A stretch of 64,000 nucleotides of DNA. It comes from Pseudomonas sp. Bc-h (GTDB taxonomy: Bacteria; Pseudomonadota; Gammaproteobacteria; Pseudomonadales; Pseudomonadaceae). The stretch lies in contig NZ_MUIN01000006.1 of assembly GCF_002080045.1 (NCBI RefSeq), forward strand, positions 451,093 to 515,092, written 5' to 3'. The notes beneath the pieces were generated by a model. It did no database searches, was not told the DNA's origin, and was given only the letters and a program-made list of their open reading frames with translations. The position numbers and the translations under genes are program-made. Below, in pieces: positions 43,031 through 50,981 of the stretch (position 1 is its first letter; each line of letters begins with the position of its first letter).

Positions 43031-44685
43031 TCCGGCGCCTGTTCGCAGCCTTGGGCCTTGCGGCCTTTGCACCGACTCTCTGGGCGGCGGATGCCCTGAC
43101 TGGCGCCGTGCAGAAACAACCGCTCAACGTCGCCGCGATCATTATGTTCGTGATCTTCGTCGGCGCCACGCTCTGCGTGACCTACTGGGCGGCCAAGAAA
43201 AACAAATCGGCCGCGGACTACTACGCCGCCGGCGGCAAGATCACCGGTTTCCAGAACGGTCTGGCCATTGCCGGTGACTACATGTCGGCAGCCTCCTTCC
43301 TGGGTATTTCTGCGCTGGTGTACGCCTCCGGTTATGACGGCCTGATCTACTCGATCGGCTTTCTCGTCGGCTGGCCGATCATTCTGTTCCTGATCGCCGA
43401 ACGCCTGCGCAACCTGGGTAAATACACCTTCGCTGACGTGGCGTCCTATCGCCTCAAGCAGAAGGAGATTCGCACCCTGTCCGCCTGCGGTTCGCTGGTG
43501 GTGGTAGCGTTCTACCTGATCGCGCAAATGGTCGGTGCCGGCAAACTGATCCAGCTGCTGTTCGGCCTGGACTACAGCGTGGCGGTGGTGCTGGTCGGTA
43601 TCCTGATGTGCCTGTACGTGCTGTTCGGCGGCATGCTGGCGACCACCTGGGTACAGATCATCAAAGCTGTTCTGTTGCTGTCGGGTGCCACCTTCATGGC
43701 CTTCATGGTGATGAAGCACGTCAATTTCGACTTCAATGTCCTGTTCTCCGAAGCCATCAAGGTTCACCCAAAAGGTGAAGCCATCATGAGCCCGGGCGGT
43801 CTGGTGAAGGATCCGATTTCGGCGTTCTCGTTGGGTCTGGCTCTGATGTTCGGTACGGCCGGTCTGCCACACATTCTGATGCGCTTCTTCACTGTGAGCG
43901 ACGCGAAGGAAGCCCGTAAGTCGGTCCTGTACGCGACTGGCTTCATCGGTTACTTCTACATCCTGACCTTTATCATCGGCTTCGGCGCGATCCTGCTGGT
44001 CAGCACCAACCCGGCGTTCAAGGATGCAGCGGGCGCTCTGTTGGGCGGTAACAACATGGCGGCGGTGCACCTGGCCAATGCGGTCGGTGGCAGCTTGTTC
44101 CTGGGCTTCATCTCGGCGGTAGCCTTCGCCACCATCCTGGCGGTGGTTGCCGGTCTGACTCTGGCCGGTGCATCGGCGGTGTCTCACGACCTGTACGCCA
44201 GTGTGATCAAGGCCGGTAAAGCCAACGAGAAAGATGAAATCCGCGTGTCGAAGATGACCACCATTGCGCTGGCCATCGTCGCCATCGTGCTGGGTATCGC
44301 CTTCGAAAGTCAGAACATCGCATTCATGGTCGGCCTGGCGTTCTCCATCGCTGCGAGCTGCAACTTCCCTGTGCTGTTGCTCTCGATGTACTGGAAAAAC
44401 CTGACCACCCGTGGCGCCATGATTGGCGGCTGGATGGGCCTGCTCAGCGCAGTGATCCTGATGATTCTCGGCCCGACCATCTGGGTGCAGATCCTGCATC
44501 ACGAGAAGGCGATCTTCCCGTACGAGTACCCGGCGTTCTTCTCCATCATCATCGCTTTCGTCGGCATCTGGTTCTTCTCGATCACCGACAAATCGAAAGC
44601 GGCAGAAGGCGAACGTGCACTGTTCTTCCCGCAGTTCGTGCGCTCGCAGACTGGCCTTGGCGCCAGTGGCGCGGTGTCTCACTGA
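43027..44685 (+). CDS. actP: Cation/acetate symporter
   Basis: A 552-residue sodium:solute symporter (SSS family) with a cleavable signal-like N-terminus ([16 protein letters not shown]) and 13 membrane segments. Family landmarks include [24 protein letters not shown] (near residue 60, quoted in part) and [15 protein letters not shown] near 280. It imports acetate and glycolate. It forms an operon with yjcH by an ATGA overlap and is followed by a strong terminator. Confidence 0.94.
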   Translation: MIRRLFAALGLAAFAPTLWAADALTGAVQKQPLNVAAIIMFVIFVGATLCVTYWAAKKNKSAADYYAAGGKITGFQNGLAIAGDYMSAASFLGISALVYASGYDGLIYSIGFLVGWPIILFLIAERLRNLGKYTFADVASYRLKQKEIRTLSACGSLVVVAFYLIAQMVGAGKLIQLLFGLDYSVAVVLVGILMCLYVLFGGMLATTWVQIIKAVLLLSGATFMAFMVMKHVNFDFNVLFSEAIKVHPKGEAIMSPGGLVKDPISAFSLGLALMFGTAGLPHILMRFFTVSDAKEARKSVLYATGFIGYFYILTFIIGFGAILLVSTNPAFKDAAGALLGGNNMAAVHLANAVGGSLFLGFISAVAFATILAVVAGLTLAGASAVSHDLYASVIKAGKANEKDEIRVSKMTTIALAIVAIVLGIAFESQNIAFMVGLAFSIAASCNFPVLLLSMYWKNLTTRGAMIGGWMGLLSAVILMILGPTIWVQILHHEKAIFPYEYPAFFSIIIAFVGIWFFSITDKSKAAEGERALFFPQFVRSQTGLGASGAVSH

Positions 44686-44712
44686 GTGATGTAAGGCTGT
44701 AATGCAATGCAG

Positions 44713-44740
44713 AACGCCCCGACTGGTTCGGGGCGTTTTT
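44713..44740 (+). terminator. Rho-independent terminator of yjcH-actP
   Basis: Ten-base arms AACGCCCCGA and TCGGGGCGTT around CTGGT, followed by TTTGTTTT. It lies 28 bases after the actP stop. Confidence 0.9.
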
Positions 44741-44770
44741 GTTTTCGGCTGCTTTGAGTGATGCAATAAA

Positions 44771-44798
44771 AAACCCCGCTACGAGAGCGGGGTTTTCC
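44771..44798. terminator. Bidirectional terminator between actP and the DUF3309 gene
   Basis: AAACCCCGCT and AGCGGGGTTT around ACGAG, with A-run on the left and TTCC on the right. On the minus strand it yields a U-rich tail and so terminates the DUF3309 gene, which ends at 44814; on the plus strand it is a second stop for actP transcripts. Confidence 0.85.
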
Positions 44799-44813
44799 TT
44801 GGCTGCCAGGGGG

Positions 44814-44972
44814 TCATATCCTGCCGAGCAGCACCAGAATCAACAGAATCACCAGGATCGTACCGATGATGCCCGATGGCCCGTAACCCCAACTTCTGGA
44901 GTGTGGGAATACCGGCAGGCCGCCGATCAACAGGAGGATAAGGATGATGATTAGAATTGTGCCGATGCCCAT
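44814..44972 (-). CDS. DUF3309 family small membrane protein
   Basis: A 52-residue protein of two hydrophobic segments (IGTILIIILILLLIGGLP and GIIGTILVILLILVLLG) joined by the family's HSRSWGYGPSG turn. GAAGGAA precedes the ATG. Such proteins are frequent stress-linked small genes in proteobacteria, but their role is not known. Confidence 0.85.
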   Translation of the reverse strand: MGIGTILIIILILLLIGGLPVFPHSRSWGYGPSGIIGTILVILLILVLLGRI

Positions 44973-45277
44973 GACGAGTTCCTTCTTGTGTACTTGGTAA
45001 ATGGCTATGCCGTTCAAGCTTTCTGCCAACAAGGCGAAAAGTTGTACCGCTTGTTAAATCCGACTGTGGGCACAATGAAAAGGTTCGAACCTTGCACAAT
45101 AAAAAATTACAATTTTATAAAATCGTTATAAATCAACAGGTTGTAATTTTGTCTTGTGGTTCTTGGCCTTTGGTTGAGTTCTCAACAGGGCCGCCATTAC
45201 AGCGATTCAACATGGAACTTACAAGTGCGGCTTCGGTCCTCGAAGTTGCTGCGTGGGCCTAACTAGGAAGCAAGCTA
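44973..45277. other. AT-rich spacer with a nine-base inverted repeat
   Basis: This 305-base divergent spacer is far more AT-rich than the surroundings around 45095-45150. It holds AAATTACAA (45104-45112) and its exact complement TTGTAATTT (45141-45149). Promoters for DUF3309 and DUF2784 genes must be here; the inverted repeat may be a binding site for a nucleoid protein or a regulator. No open frame of note. Confidence 0.45.
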
Positions 45278-45655
45278 ATGTTTTATTCGGTGATGGCAGA
45301 TGTGGTGGTGGTCTTCCATCTTTCATTCATATTTTTCGTGATGCTGGGCGCACTTCTGGTGCTGCGGTGGCGTTTCTTTGTCTGGCTTCACCTGCCTGCG
45401 GTGGGCTGGGGCATGGCAGTGGAGTTTTTGCACCTGTACTGCCCGTTGACACCGTGGGAAAACGCCCTGCGCGTGAAGGCTGGTGCGTCAGGGTACGAGG
45501 GCGATTTCGTCGGGCACTATCTGATTCCTCTGATTTATCCCCAAGGCTTGACGCCGAAGATCCAGATAACGCTCGGCTTCGTGGTTCTGGTGGTCAACCT
45601 GGGCGCCTATCTGATCGTGATCGCGCGCTGGCGGCGCAGACACAGAGCGGGCTGA
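45278..45655 (+). CDS. DUF2784 family membrane protein
   Basis: A 125-residue protein with three to four membrane segments. The family signature sequences are ADVVVVFHLSFIFFVMLGAL at the start, EFLHLYCPLTPWEN near residue 49 and YEGDFVGHYLIPLIYP near 73. Function unknown. GGAAGCAAGCTA precedes the ATG. Length is normal for the family. Confidence 0.88.
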   Translation: MFYSVMADVVVVFHLSFIFFVMLGALLVLRWRFFVWLHLPAVGWGMAVEFLHLYCPLTPWENALRVKAGASGYEGDFVGHYLIPLIYPQGLTPKIQITLGFVVLVVNLGAYLIVIARWRRRHRAG

Positions 45656-45759
45656 GGCTGCGGTTTGCCTTGCATATTCAGCGAGCTAATGAAGGGGTTG
45701 TCGGACAATTTGTCTGTTTACACTCAGCTCACATCTTCGCAACTGACAAGGCAATTCCT

Positions 45760-46575
45760 ATGCAAAATCGCATCATGATCACTGGCGCCGGGTCCGGTCT
45801 GGGTCGCGAGATCGCACTGCGCTGGGCCCGCGATGGCTGGCGGTTGGCGATGTCCGACGTCAACGACGCCGGGCTGCAGGAAACGCTGAGGCTGGTGCGA
45901 GAGGCGGGTGGGGATGGTTTCGTTCAACGTTGCGATGTTCGGGACTACAGCCAGTTGACCGCGTTCGCTCAGGCCTGTGAGCAAAAGTTCGGCGGCATCG
46001 ACATCATCGTCAACAACGCCGGTGTGGCTTCCGGAGGATTTTTCGATGAGCTGTCGCTGGAAGATTGGGACTGGCAGATCGCGATCAACCTGATGGGCGT
46101 GGTGAAAGGCTGCAAAGCGTTCCTGCCGCTGCTTGAACAGAGCAAGGGCAGGATCATCAACATTGCGTCGATGGCGGCGCTGATGCAGGGCCCGGCCATG
46201 AGCAATTACAACGTCGCCAAGGCCGGTGTGGTGGCGTTGTCGGAAAGCCTGTTGGTCGAATTGCGCCAGCAGGAGATCGGCGTGCATGTTGTTTGCCCGT
46301 CGTTCTTCCAGACCAACCTGCTGGACTCGTTCCGCGGCCCGACCCCGGCGATGAAGGCACAGGTGGGCAAGCTGCTGGAAAGCTCGCCAATCTCCGCCAG
46401 CGACATTGCCGAGTACATCCATGATCAGGTCGCCAAGGGCGAGTTCATGATCCTTCCCCATGAGCAAGGGCGCATGGCCTGGCAACTCAAGCAAAAAAAT
46501 CCGCAAATGCTGTACGACGAGATGGCGAACATGGCGGACAAGATGCGCGCCAAGGCCAAGTCCGGAAAAGAGTGA
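45760..46575 (+). CDS. SDR family oxidoreductase
   Basis: A 271-residue classical short-chain dehydrogenase: cofactor loop TGAGSGLGRE near residue 8, NNAGVASGG near 86, catalytic Ser in NIASMAAL near 137 and YNVAK near 150. The cofactor acidic residue follows the second strand (MSDVNDAG), which suggests NAD(H) preference. A C-terminal amphipathic tail (MADKMRAKAKSGK) may contact membranes. The substrate is unknown. A REPIN follows. Confidence 0.85.
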   Translation: MQNRIMITGAGSGLGREIALRWARDGWRLAMSDVNDAGLQETLRLVREAGGDGFVQRCDVRDYSQLTAFAQACEQKFGGIDIIVNNAGVASGGFFDELSLEDWDWQIAINLMGVVKGCKAFLPLLEQSKGRIINIASMAALMQGPAMSNYNVAKAGVVALSESLLVELRQQEIGVHVVCPSFFQTNLLDSFRGPTPAMKAQVGKLLESSPISASDIAEYIHDQVAKGEFMILPHEQGRMAWQLKQKNPQMLYDEMANMADKMRAKAKSGKE

Positions 46576-46620
46576 GCGCCTCTGTTTGAATGAACGGTGT
46601 CGCGCAAACAACGAATGACC

Positions 46621-46707
46621 TGTGACAGGGAGCTTGCTCGCGAAGACTGAGTGCCAGGCCCAGAGATGCTTCGGATCTACTGGCCTTTTCGCGAGCAAGC
46701 TCCCTTG
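46621..46707. repeat. REPIN, family A
   Basis: Inverted arms AGGGAGCTTGCTCGCGAA and TTCGCGAGCAAGCTCCCT, both intact, about 45 bases apart. It lies between the SDR gene and the YnfA gene. Confidence 0.85.
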
Positions 46708-46788
46708 CGCAACAGCCTGACGTCATCCACGGGAAAATTTTCTGATAGGGTTGCCCGCATCGATCGCCACCCTTCACGAGATTTCGCC

Positions 46789-47121
46789 GTGCTCAACTAT
46801 CTCTGGTTCTTCCTTGCCGCCTTGTTCGAGATTGCCGGTTGCTATGGCTTCTGGATGTGGTTACGTCAGGGTAAAAGTGCGCTCTGGGTGATCCCTGCGC
46901 TGATCAGCCTGACCTTGTTCGCCCTGCTGCTGACCCGGGTCGAAGCCACCTATGCCGGACGAGCCTATGCGGCCTATGGCGGGATCTACATCATTGCTTC
47001 CATCGCCTGGCTTGGCGTCATCGAGCGTGTACGTCCGTTGACCTCGGACTGGATCGGCGTGGCTTTCTGCGTGATAGGCGCGACCATCATCCTGTTCGGC
47101 CCGCGCTGGTCCGTCAGCTGA
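46789..47121 (+). CDS. YnfA family membrane protein
   Basis: A 110-residue UPF0060/YnfA protein with four membrane segments ([20 protein letters not shown], then [34 protein letters not shown] and [15 protein letters not shown]). It resembles small multidrug-resistance transporters in topology, but a transport role is not established. The start is GTG at 46789 with a weak CACGAG upstream; no ATG gives the proper N-terminus. Confidence 0.88.
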   Translation: MLNYLWFFLAALFEIAGCYGFWMWLRQGKSALWVIPALISLTLFALLLTRVEATYAGRAYAAYGGIYIIASIAWLGVIERVRPLTSDWIGVAFCVIGATIILFGPRWSVS

Positions 47122-47286
47122 CAGAGCGAGAAGAAAATGACTGCAACGCCTTTCATGATTTCCGTCGCGTTTATGTGTTGCAAGGCATTTGTAGGAAGCA
47201 TCTGTCAGTAACCGCCGTTCATCCTTGAAGGGCATGACTGATTTGCTCGCGGCACATTGAAGCGCCCTTGTAGGCGCGGCAACCTG

Positions 47287-47310
47287 CTCCCTCGGTTACC
47301 TCCAAGGGAG
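47287..47310 (+). promoter_or_regulatory. Leader hairpin sequestering the csrA-like Shine-Dalgarno
   Basis: CTCCCT (47287-47292) can pair with AGGGAG (47305-47310), which is the ribosome-binding site seven bases before the start codon. The pairing places a GGA in the stem, and a second GGA (TAGGAAA) follows. Such a leader suits translational autocontrol by CsrA/RsmA proteins, which bind GGA. Confidence 0.5.
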
Positions 47311-47317
47311 TAGGAAA

Positions 47318-47515
47318 ATGCTGGTACTGACACGAGAAATAGGGGAGACATTCTCCATCGGGGATGACGTTACCGTGCAGATTCTGGGCATCACCGGCAA
47401 TCAGGTGCGCCTTGGGATCAATGCCCCGCAGCAGGTGAAGATCCATCGCGCCGAGGTCTACAAGCGAATCGCCGCGCGACTGAAGCACCTGGCGGCGCAA
47501 ACACCGGGCGGCTAG
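47318..47515 (+). CDS. CsrA/RsmA-family RNA-binding regulator (paralogue)
   Basis: A 65-residue CsrA-type protein ([18 protein letters not shown]). The key RNA-contact residues Leu4 and Arg44 are retained ([12 protein letters not shown]). It binds GGA motifs in leaders and represses or stabilises target mRNAs. The C-terminal tail ([12 protein letters not shown]) is unlike RsmA or RsmE, so it is a third, divergent paralogue. It has its own transcription unit with a leader that can hide the ribosome-binding site. Confidence 0.9.
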   Translation: MLVLTREIGETFSIGDDVTVQILGITGNQVRLGINAPQQVKIHRAEVYKRIAARLKHLAAQTPGG

Positions 47516-47560
47516 ACCCGACGCCTCAGCCATTCCAACTTGCCTTGCGGCATTCTTTGC

Positions 47561-47791
47561 TTATTCATCGAAATACTCTTTGGGCACTTCGTGCTTGAGC
47601 ATCAGCTGGCATTGCTGGCTGTCCAGATCAAAAAAAATCACCGCCTGACCCTTACTCAACGCATGCCGGACCCGCAGGACGCGGGTTTCCAGCGGCGTAT
47701 CGTCGCCATTGTCGGTGCCATCCCGGGTCACGAAATCCTCGATCAGGCGCGTCAGGGTGTCGGCTTCGAGTTGGTCGTGGGGGATCAGCAT
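47561..47791 (-). CDS. YheU family protein
   Basis: A 76-residue UPF0270/YheU protein. The N-terminal MLIPHDQLEADTLTRLIEDF and the following FVTRDGTDNGD motif define the family. It is cytosolic and of unknown function. The remaining 35 residues include a Cys-containing QQCQLMLKHEVP segment. Confidence 0.88.
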   Translation of the reverse strand: MLIPHDQLEADTLTRLIEDFVTRDGTDNGDDTPLETRVLRVRHALSKGQAVIFFDLDSQQCQLMLKHEVPKEYFDE

Positions 47792-47938
47792 GGAGTTCTC
47801 GGTCGTTACCAGGGAAAGATGGCGGGATGCTAGCGCGGACTGGGGGCGGAGGCTACACGCTTGGGTGCTGAATCTTACACGCTGATCGTTCCCCCGCGGA
47901 GCGTGGGGAGCGGTCAGACGTGGGTTTTCCGACGAGGC

Positions 47939-49126
47939 TTAACGCTGCCCCACCAACGTATCCACCGCCGGCACCCGGGTATCGGTTTCCATCTGTGCGT
48001 CATGCTCCAGTTGATGGCTGAAGTTTTCAAGCGAGGCATTGGATGGATGCGCGTCGCTGGCGAACACGGGCGGGCTGAGGATGTACGCCGCCAGCAGTTT
48101 GCTCAACGTATTGAGGCTGTCGATGTGGGTACGCTCGTAGCCATGCGTTGCGTCGCAGCCGAACGCCAGGAGGGCGGTGCGGGTGTCGTAGCCTGCGGTG
48201 ATCGCCGAGTGTGCATCGCTGTAGTAATAGCGGAACAGGTCGCGGCGCACCGGCAATTCCTTGTCCTGCGCCAGGCGCAGCAAATGCCGGGACAGGTGAT
48301 AGTCATACGGCCCGCCAGAATCCTGCATCGCCACACTTACCGCGTGTTCGCTGGAGTGCTGGCCCGGGGCGACCGGGGCGATGTCGATGCCGACGAATTC
48401 GCTCACGTCCCATGGCAGGCTGCCCGCCGCACCGCTGCCGGTTTCCTCGGTAATGGTGAAAAGAGGGTGGCAATCGATCAGCGGCTCGGCACCGCTGTCG
48501 ACGATGGCCTTGAGTGCAGCGAGGAGGGCGGCAACGCCAGCTTTGTCGTCCAGATGTCGCGCGCTGATGTGGCCGCTTTCGGTGAACTCCGGCAGTGGAT
48601 CGAAGGCGACGAAATCACCGATGTTGATCCCCAGCGACTCACAGTCGGCGCGGGTCGCGCAGTAGGCATCCAGGCGCAGTTCGATGTGGTCCCAGCTGAT
48701 CGGCATGGTATCGACCGCGGTGTTGAACGCGTGCCCCGAGGCCATCAACGGCAGCACGCTGCCGCGAATCACGCCGGTGTCGGTAAACACACTGACACGG
48801 CTGCCTTCGGCAAAGCGGCTGGACCAGCAGCCTACCGCCGCCAGACCGAGACGACCGTTGTCTTTGACCTCACGGACGCTGGCGCCAATGGTGTCCAGGT
48901 GCGCGGAGACGGCGCGGTCGGGGCTGTTCTGCTTGCCTTTCAAGGTTGCGCGGATGGTGCCACGACGGGTCAATTCAAAGGGAATGCCCAACTCTTCAAG
49001 ACGCTCGGCGACGTAGCGCACGATGGTGTCGGTGAAGCCGGTAGGGCTTGGAATCGCGAGCATTTCCAGCAGGACTTTCTGCAGGTAATTCAGATCCGGT
49101 TCGAGGATTTTCTTTGCAGTGGTCAT
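47939..49126 (-). CDS. M42-family peptidase of the NAGGN osmoprotectant system
   Basis: A 395-residue metallopeptidase-like protein of the M20/M42 clan (SPTGFTDTIVRYVAE near residue 28, SAHLDTIGASV near 75, DDKAGVAALLAAL near 188, TEETGSGAAGS near 227). It is a fixed partner of the two N-acetylglutaminylglutamine amide biosynthesis genes upstream and is taken to degrade or tune the dipeptide osmolyte. The gene lies about 100 bases after ngg. ATG 49126 is preceded by AGGAG. Confidence 0.87.
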   Translation of the reverse strand: MTTAKKILEPDLNYLQKVLLEMLAIPSPTGFTDTIVRYVAERLEELGIPFELTRRGTIRATLKGKQNSPDRAVSAHLDTIGASVREVKDNGRLGLAAVGCWSSRFAEGSRVSVFTDTGVIRGSVLPLMASGHAFNTAVDTMPISWDHIELRLDAYCATRADCESLGINIGDFVAFDPLPEFTESGHISARHLDDKAGVAALLAALKAIVDSGAEPLIDCHPLFTITEETGSGAAGSLPWDVSEFVGIDIAPVAPGQHSSEHAVSVAMQDSGGPYDYHLSRHLLRLAQDKELPVRRDLFRYYYSDAHSAITAGYDTRTALLAFGCDATHGYERTHIDSLNTLSKLLAAYILSPPVFASDAHPSNASLENFSHQLEHDAQMETDTRVPAVDTLVGQR

Positions 49127-49229
49127 GGATTAGCTCCTGTCGGAGCAGCGATAAGCTCCAAGCCGTCAGCTGCAAGTGAGCGCGATGCCCTCTTGCAGCT
49201 TGCGGCTTGAAGCGTGCTGCTGCTGTTAT

Positions 49230-50978
49230 TCAGCCATGCACGGGCAGGCTGTGGGGAAACAAAAGATCGACGAAGCGTTCGGCGGTGGGCTGTGGCTCGT
49301 GATTGGCCAGGCCGCAGCGCTCGTTGGCTTCGATGAACACGTACTCCGGTTGATCGGCGGCCGGAACCATCAGGTCCAGCCCGACAACTGGAATGTCGAG
49401 GGCGCGGGCAGCGCGGATGGCAGCGTCTTTGAGTACCGGATGAAGGATTGCCGTGACGTCCTCCAGGCAGCCGCCGGTGTGCAGATTGGCGGTGCGCCGA
49501 ACCGCCAGTTTCTGATCGGCAGGCAGCACGCTGTCGAAGGTGAAACCGGCGTCTTCCACGGTGCGACGGGTTTCCTCGTCGACCGGGATCTTGCTCTCGC
49601 CACCGGTCGCCGCAGCGCGACGGCGGCTCTGGGCTTCTATCAACTGCTCGATGGTGTGTCGGCCGTCGCCCATGATTTCGGCAGGGCGCCGAATGGCTGC
49701 CGCCACTACGTCGAAACCGATGACGACGATGCGCAGATCGAGCCCTTCGTGAAAGCTTTCCAGCAGCACGCGGCTGTCGAACTGGCGGGCGCGCTCAACC
49801 GCCGCCTGCACATCTTCGATGGTCCGAAGGTCGACCGCCACGCCTTGGCCCTGTTCGCCATCCACCGGTTTGACCACCACCCGTTCGTGCTCGTCGAGGA
49901 ACGCCAGATTGTCATCGGCATTGCCCGCCAGTTGCTGTACCGGCAACTCAAGCCCGGCGGCTCTCAGCACCTTATTGGTCAGGCGTTTGTCCTGACACAG
50001 GGTCATGCTCACCGCAGTGGTCAGGTCGCTGAGGGATTCTCGGCAACGGATACGTCGCCCGCCATGAATCAGCGTGAATAGCCCGGCCTCGGCATCGTCC
50101 ACCTGGACATCAATGCCACGACGATGGGCTTCTTCGACGATGATCCGCGCGTAGGGGTTGAAGTCCCCCTCAGGGCCCGGGCCTAGAAACAGCCGCTCGT
50201 TGATACCGTTCTTGCGCTTGATCGCGAAGGTTGGCAGGTTGCGAAAGCCCAGTTTGCCGTAGAGGTTCTTCGCCTGCTGGTTGTCGTGCAGCACAGAGAG
50301 ATCCAGATAGGCCAGGCCACGGCTCTGAAAGTGCTCGATCAGGTGGCGCACCAGCACTTCCCCGACGCCAGGTCGGGTGCATTGCGGATCGACCGCCAGG
50401 CACCACAGGCTGCTGCCGTTTTCCGGGTCGTTGAAAGCCTTCTGATGATTGAGCCCCATCACGCTGCCGATCACCGCATTGCTGCTTTCGTCTTCGGCGA
50501 TCCAGTACACAGGCCCGCCCAGATGACGCGGGGTCAACAGCGCGGGATCGATGGGCAACATGCCACGCGCGATGTACAGACTGTTGATCGCTGTCCAGTC
50601 ATCCTGACTCTGCGCACGGCGAATCCGAAAGCCGCGAAACACCCGCTGTGAAGGGCGGTAATCGCTGAACCACAGGCGCAGCGTGTCCGACGGGTCGAGG
50701 AATAACTGCTGCGGCGATTGCGCCAGCACCTGTTGCGGCGCGGCCACGTAGAGCGCGATGTCGCGCTCGCCGGGTTTCTCGTTCAACAGCTCGTTTGCCA
50801 GAGCTTCTGGATCGGGGTAGGTATGGCCGATCAGCAGTCGGCCCCAGCCGCAATGCAGCGCCAGTGGCTCTGCATCCGGTGTACTGCCGTCTTCAGCGAA
50901 GCGAGCCTGCAGGCGTTCATAGGACGGCGCCTGACCGCGCAGCAGGCGCTGGTTATAGATCGAAGCATTGGCTTTCAT
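49230..50978 (-). CDS. ngg: N-acetylglutaminylglutamine synthetase
   Basis: A 582-residue bifunctional protein. A GNAT acetyltransferase domain spans about 120-270 (CTRPGVGEVLVRHLIEHF) and an ATP-grasp ligase domain about 290-575 (VVKPVDGEQGQGVAVDL, with the C-terminal FIEANERCG metal site). It acetylates and ligates glutamine units to make the precursor of NAGGN, a compatible solute made under osmotic stress. It follows the amidotransferase gene by three bases, so the two are co-translated. Confidence 0.9.
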   Translation of the reverse strand: MKANASIYNQRLLRGQAPSYERLQARFAEDGSTPDAEPLALHCGWGRLLIGHTYPDPEALANELLNEKPGERDIALYVAAPQQVLAQSPQQLFLDPSDTLRLWFSDYRPSQRVFRGFRIRRAQSQDDWTAINSLYIARGMLPIDPALLTPRHLGGPVYWIAEDESSNAVIGSVMGLNHQKAFNDPENGSSLWCLAVDPQCTRPGVGEVLVRHLIEHFQSRGLAYLDLSVLHDNQQAKNLYGKLGFRNLPTFAIKRKNGINERLFLGPGPEGDFNPYARIIVEEAHRRGIDVQVDDAEAGLFTLIHGGRRIRCRESLSDLTTAVSMTLCQDKRLTNKVLRAAGLELPVQQLAGNADDNLAFLDEHERVVVKPVDGEQGQGVAVDLRTIEDVQAAVERARQFDSRVLLESFHEGLDLRIVVIGFDVVAAAIRRPAEIMGDGRHTIEQLIEAQSRRRAAATGGESKIPVDEETRRTVEDAGFTFDSVLPADQKLAVRRTANLHTGGCLEDVTAILHPVLKDAAIRAARALDIPVVGLDLMVPAADQPEYVFIEANERCGLANHEPQPTAERFVDLLFPHSLPVHG

Positions 50979-50981
50979 CGG

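Noticed and set aside
43021..44766. 581-codon minus-strand frame opposite actP
   Set aside because: Shadow of the SSS-family symporter; the His/Asp/Gln-rich composition is typical of reverse-strand translation of membrane protein genes.
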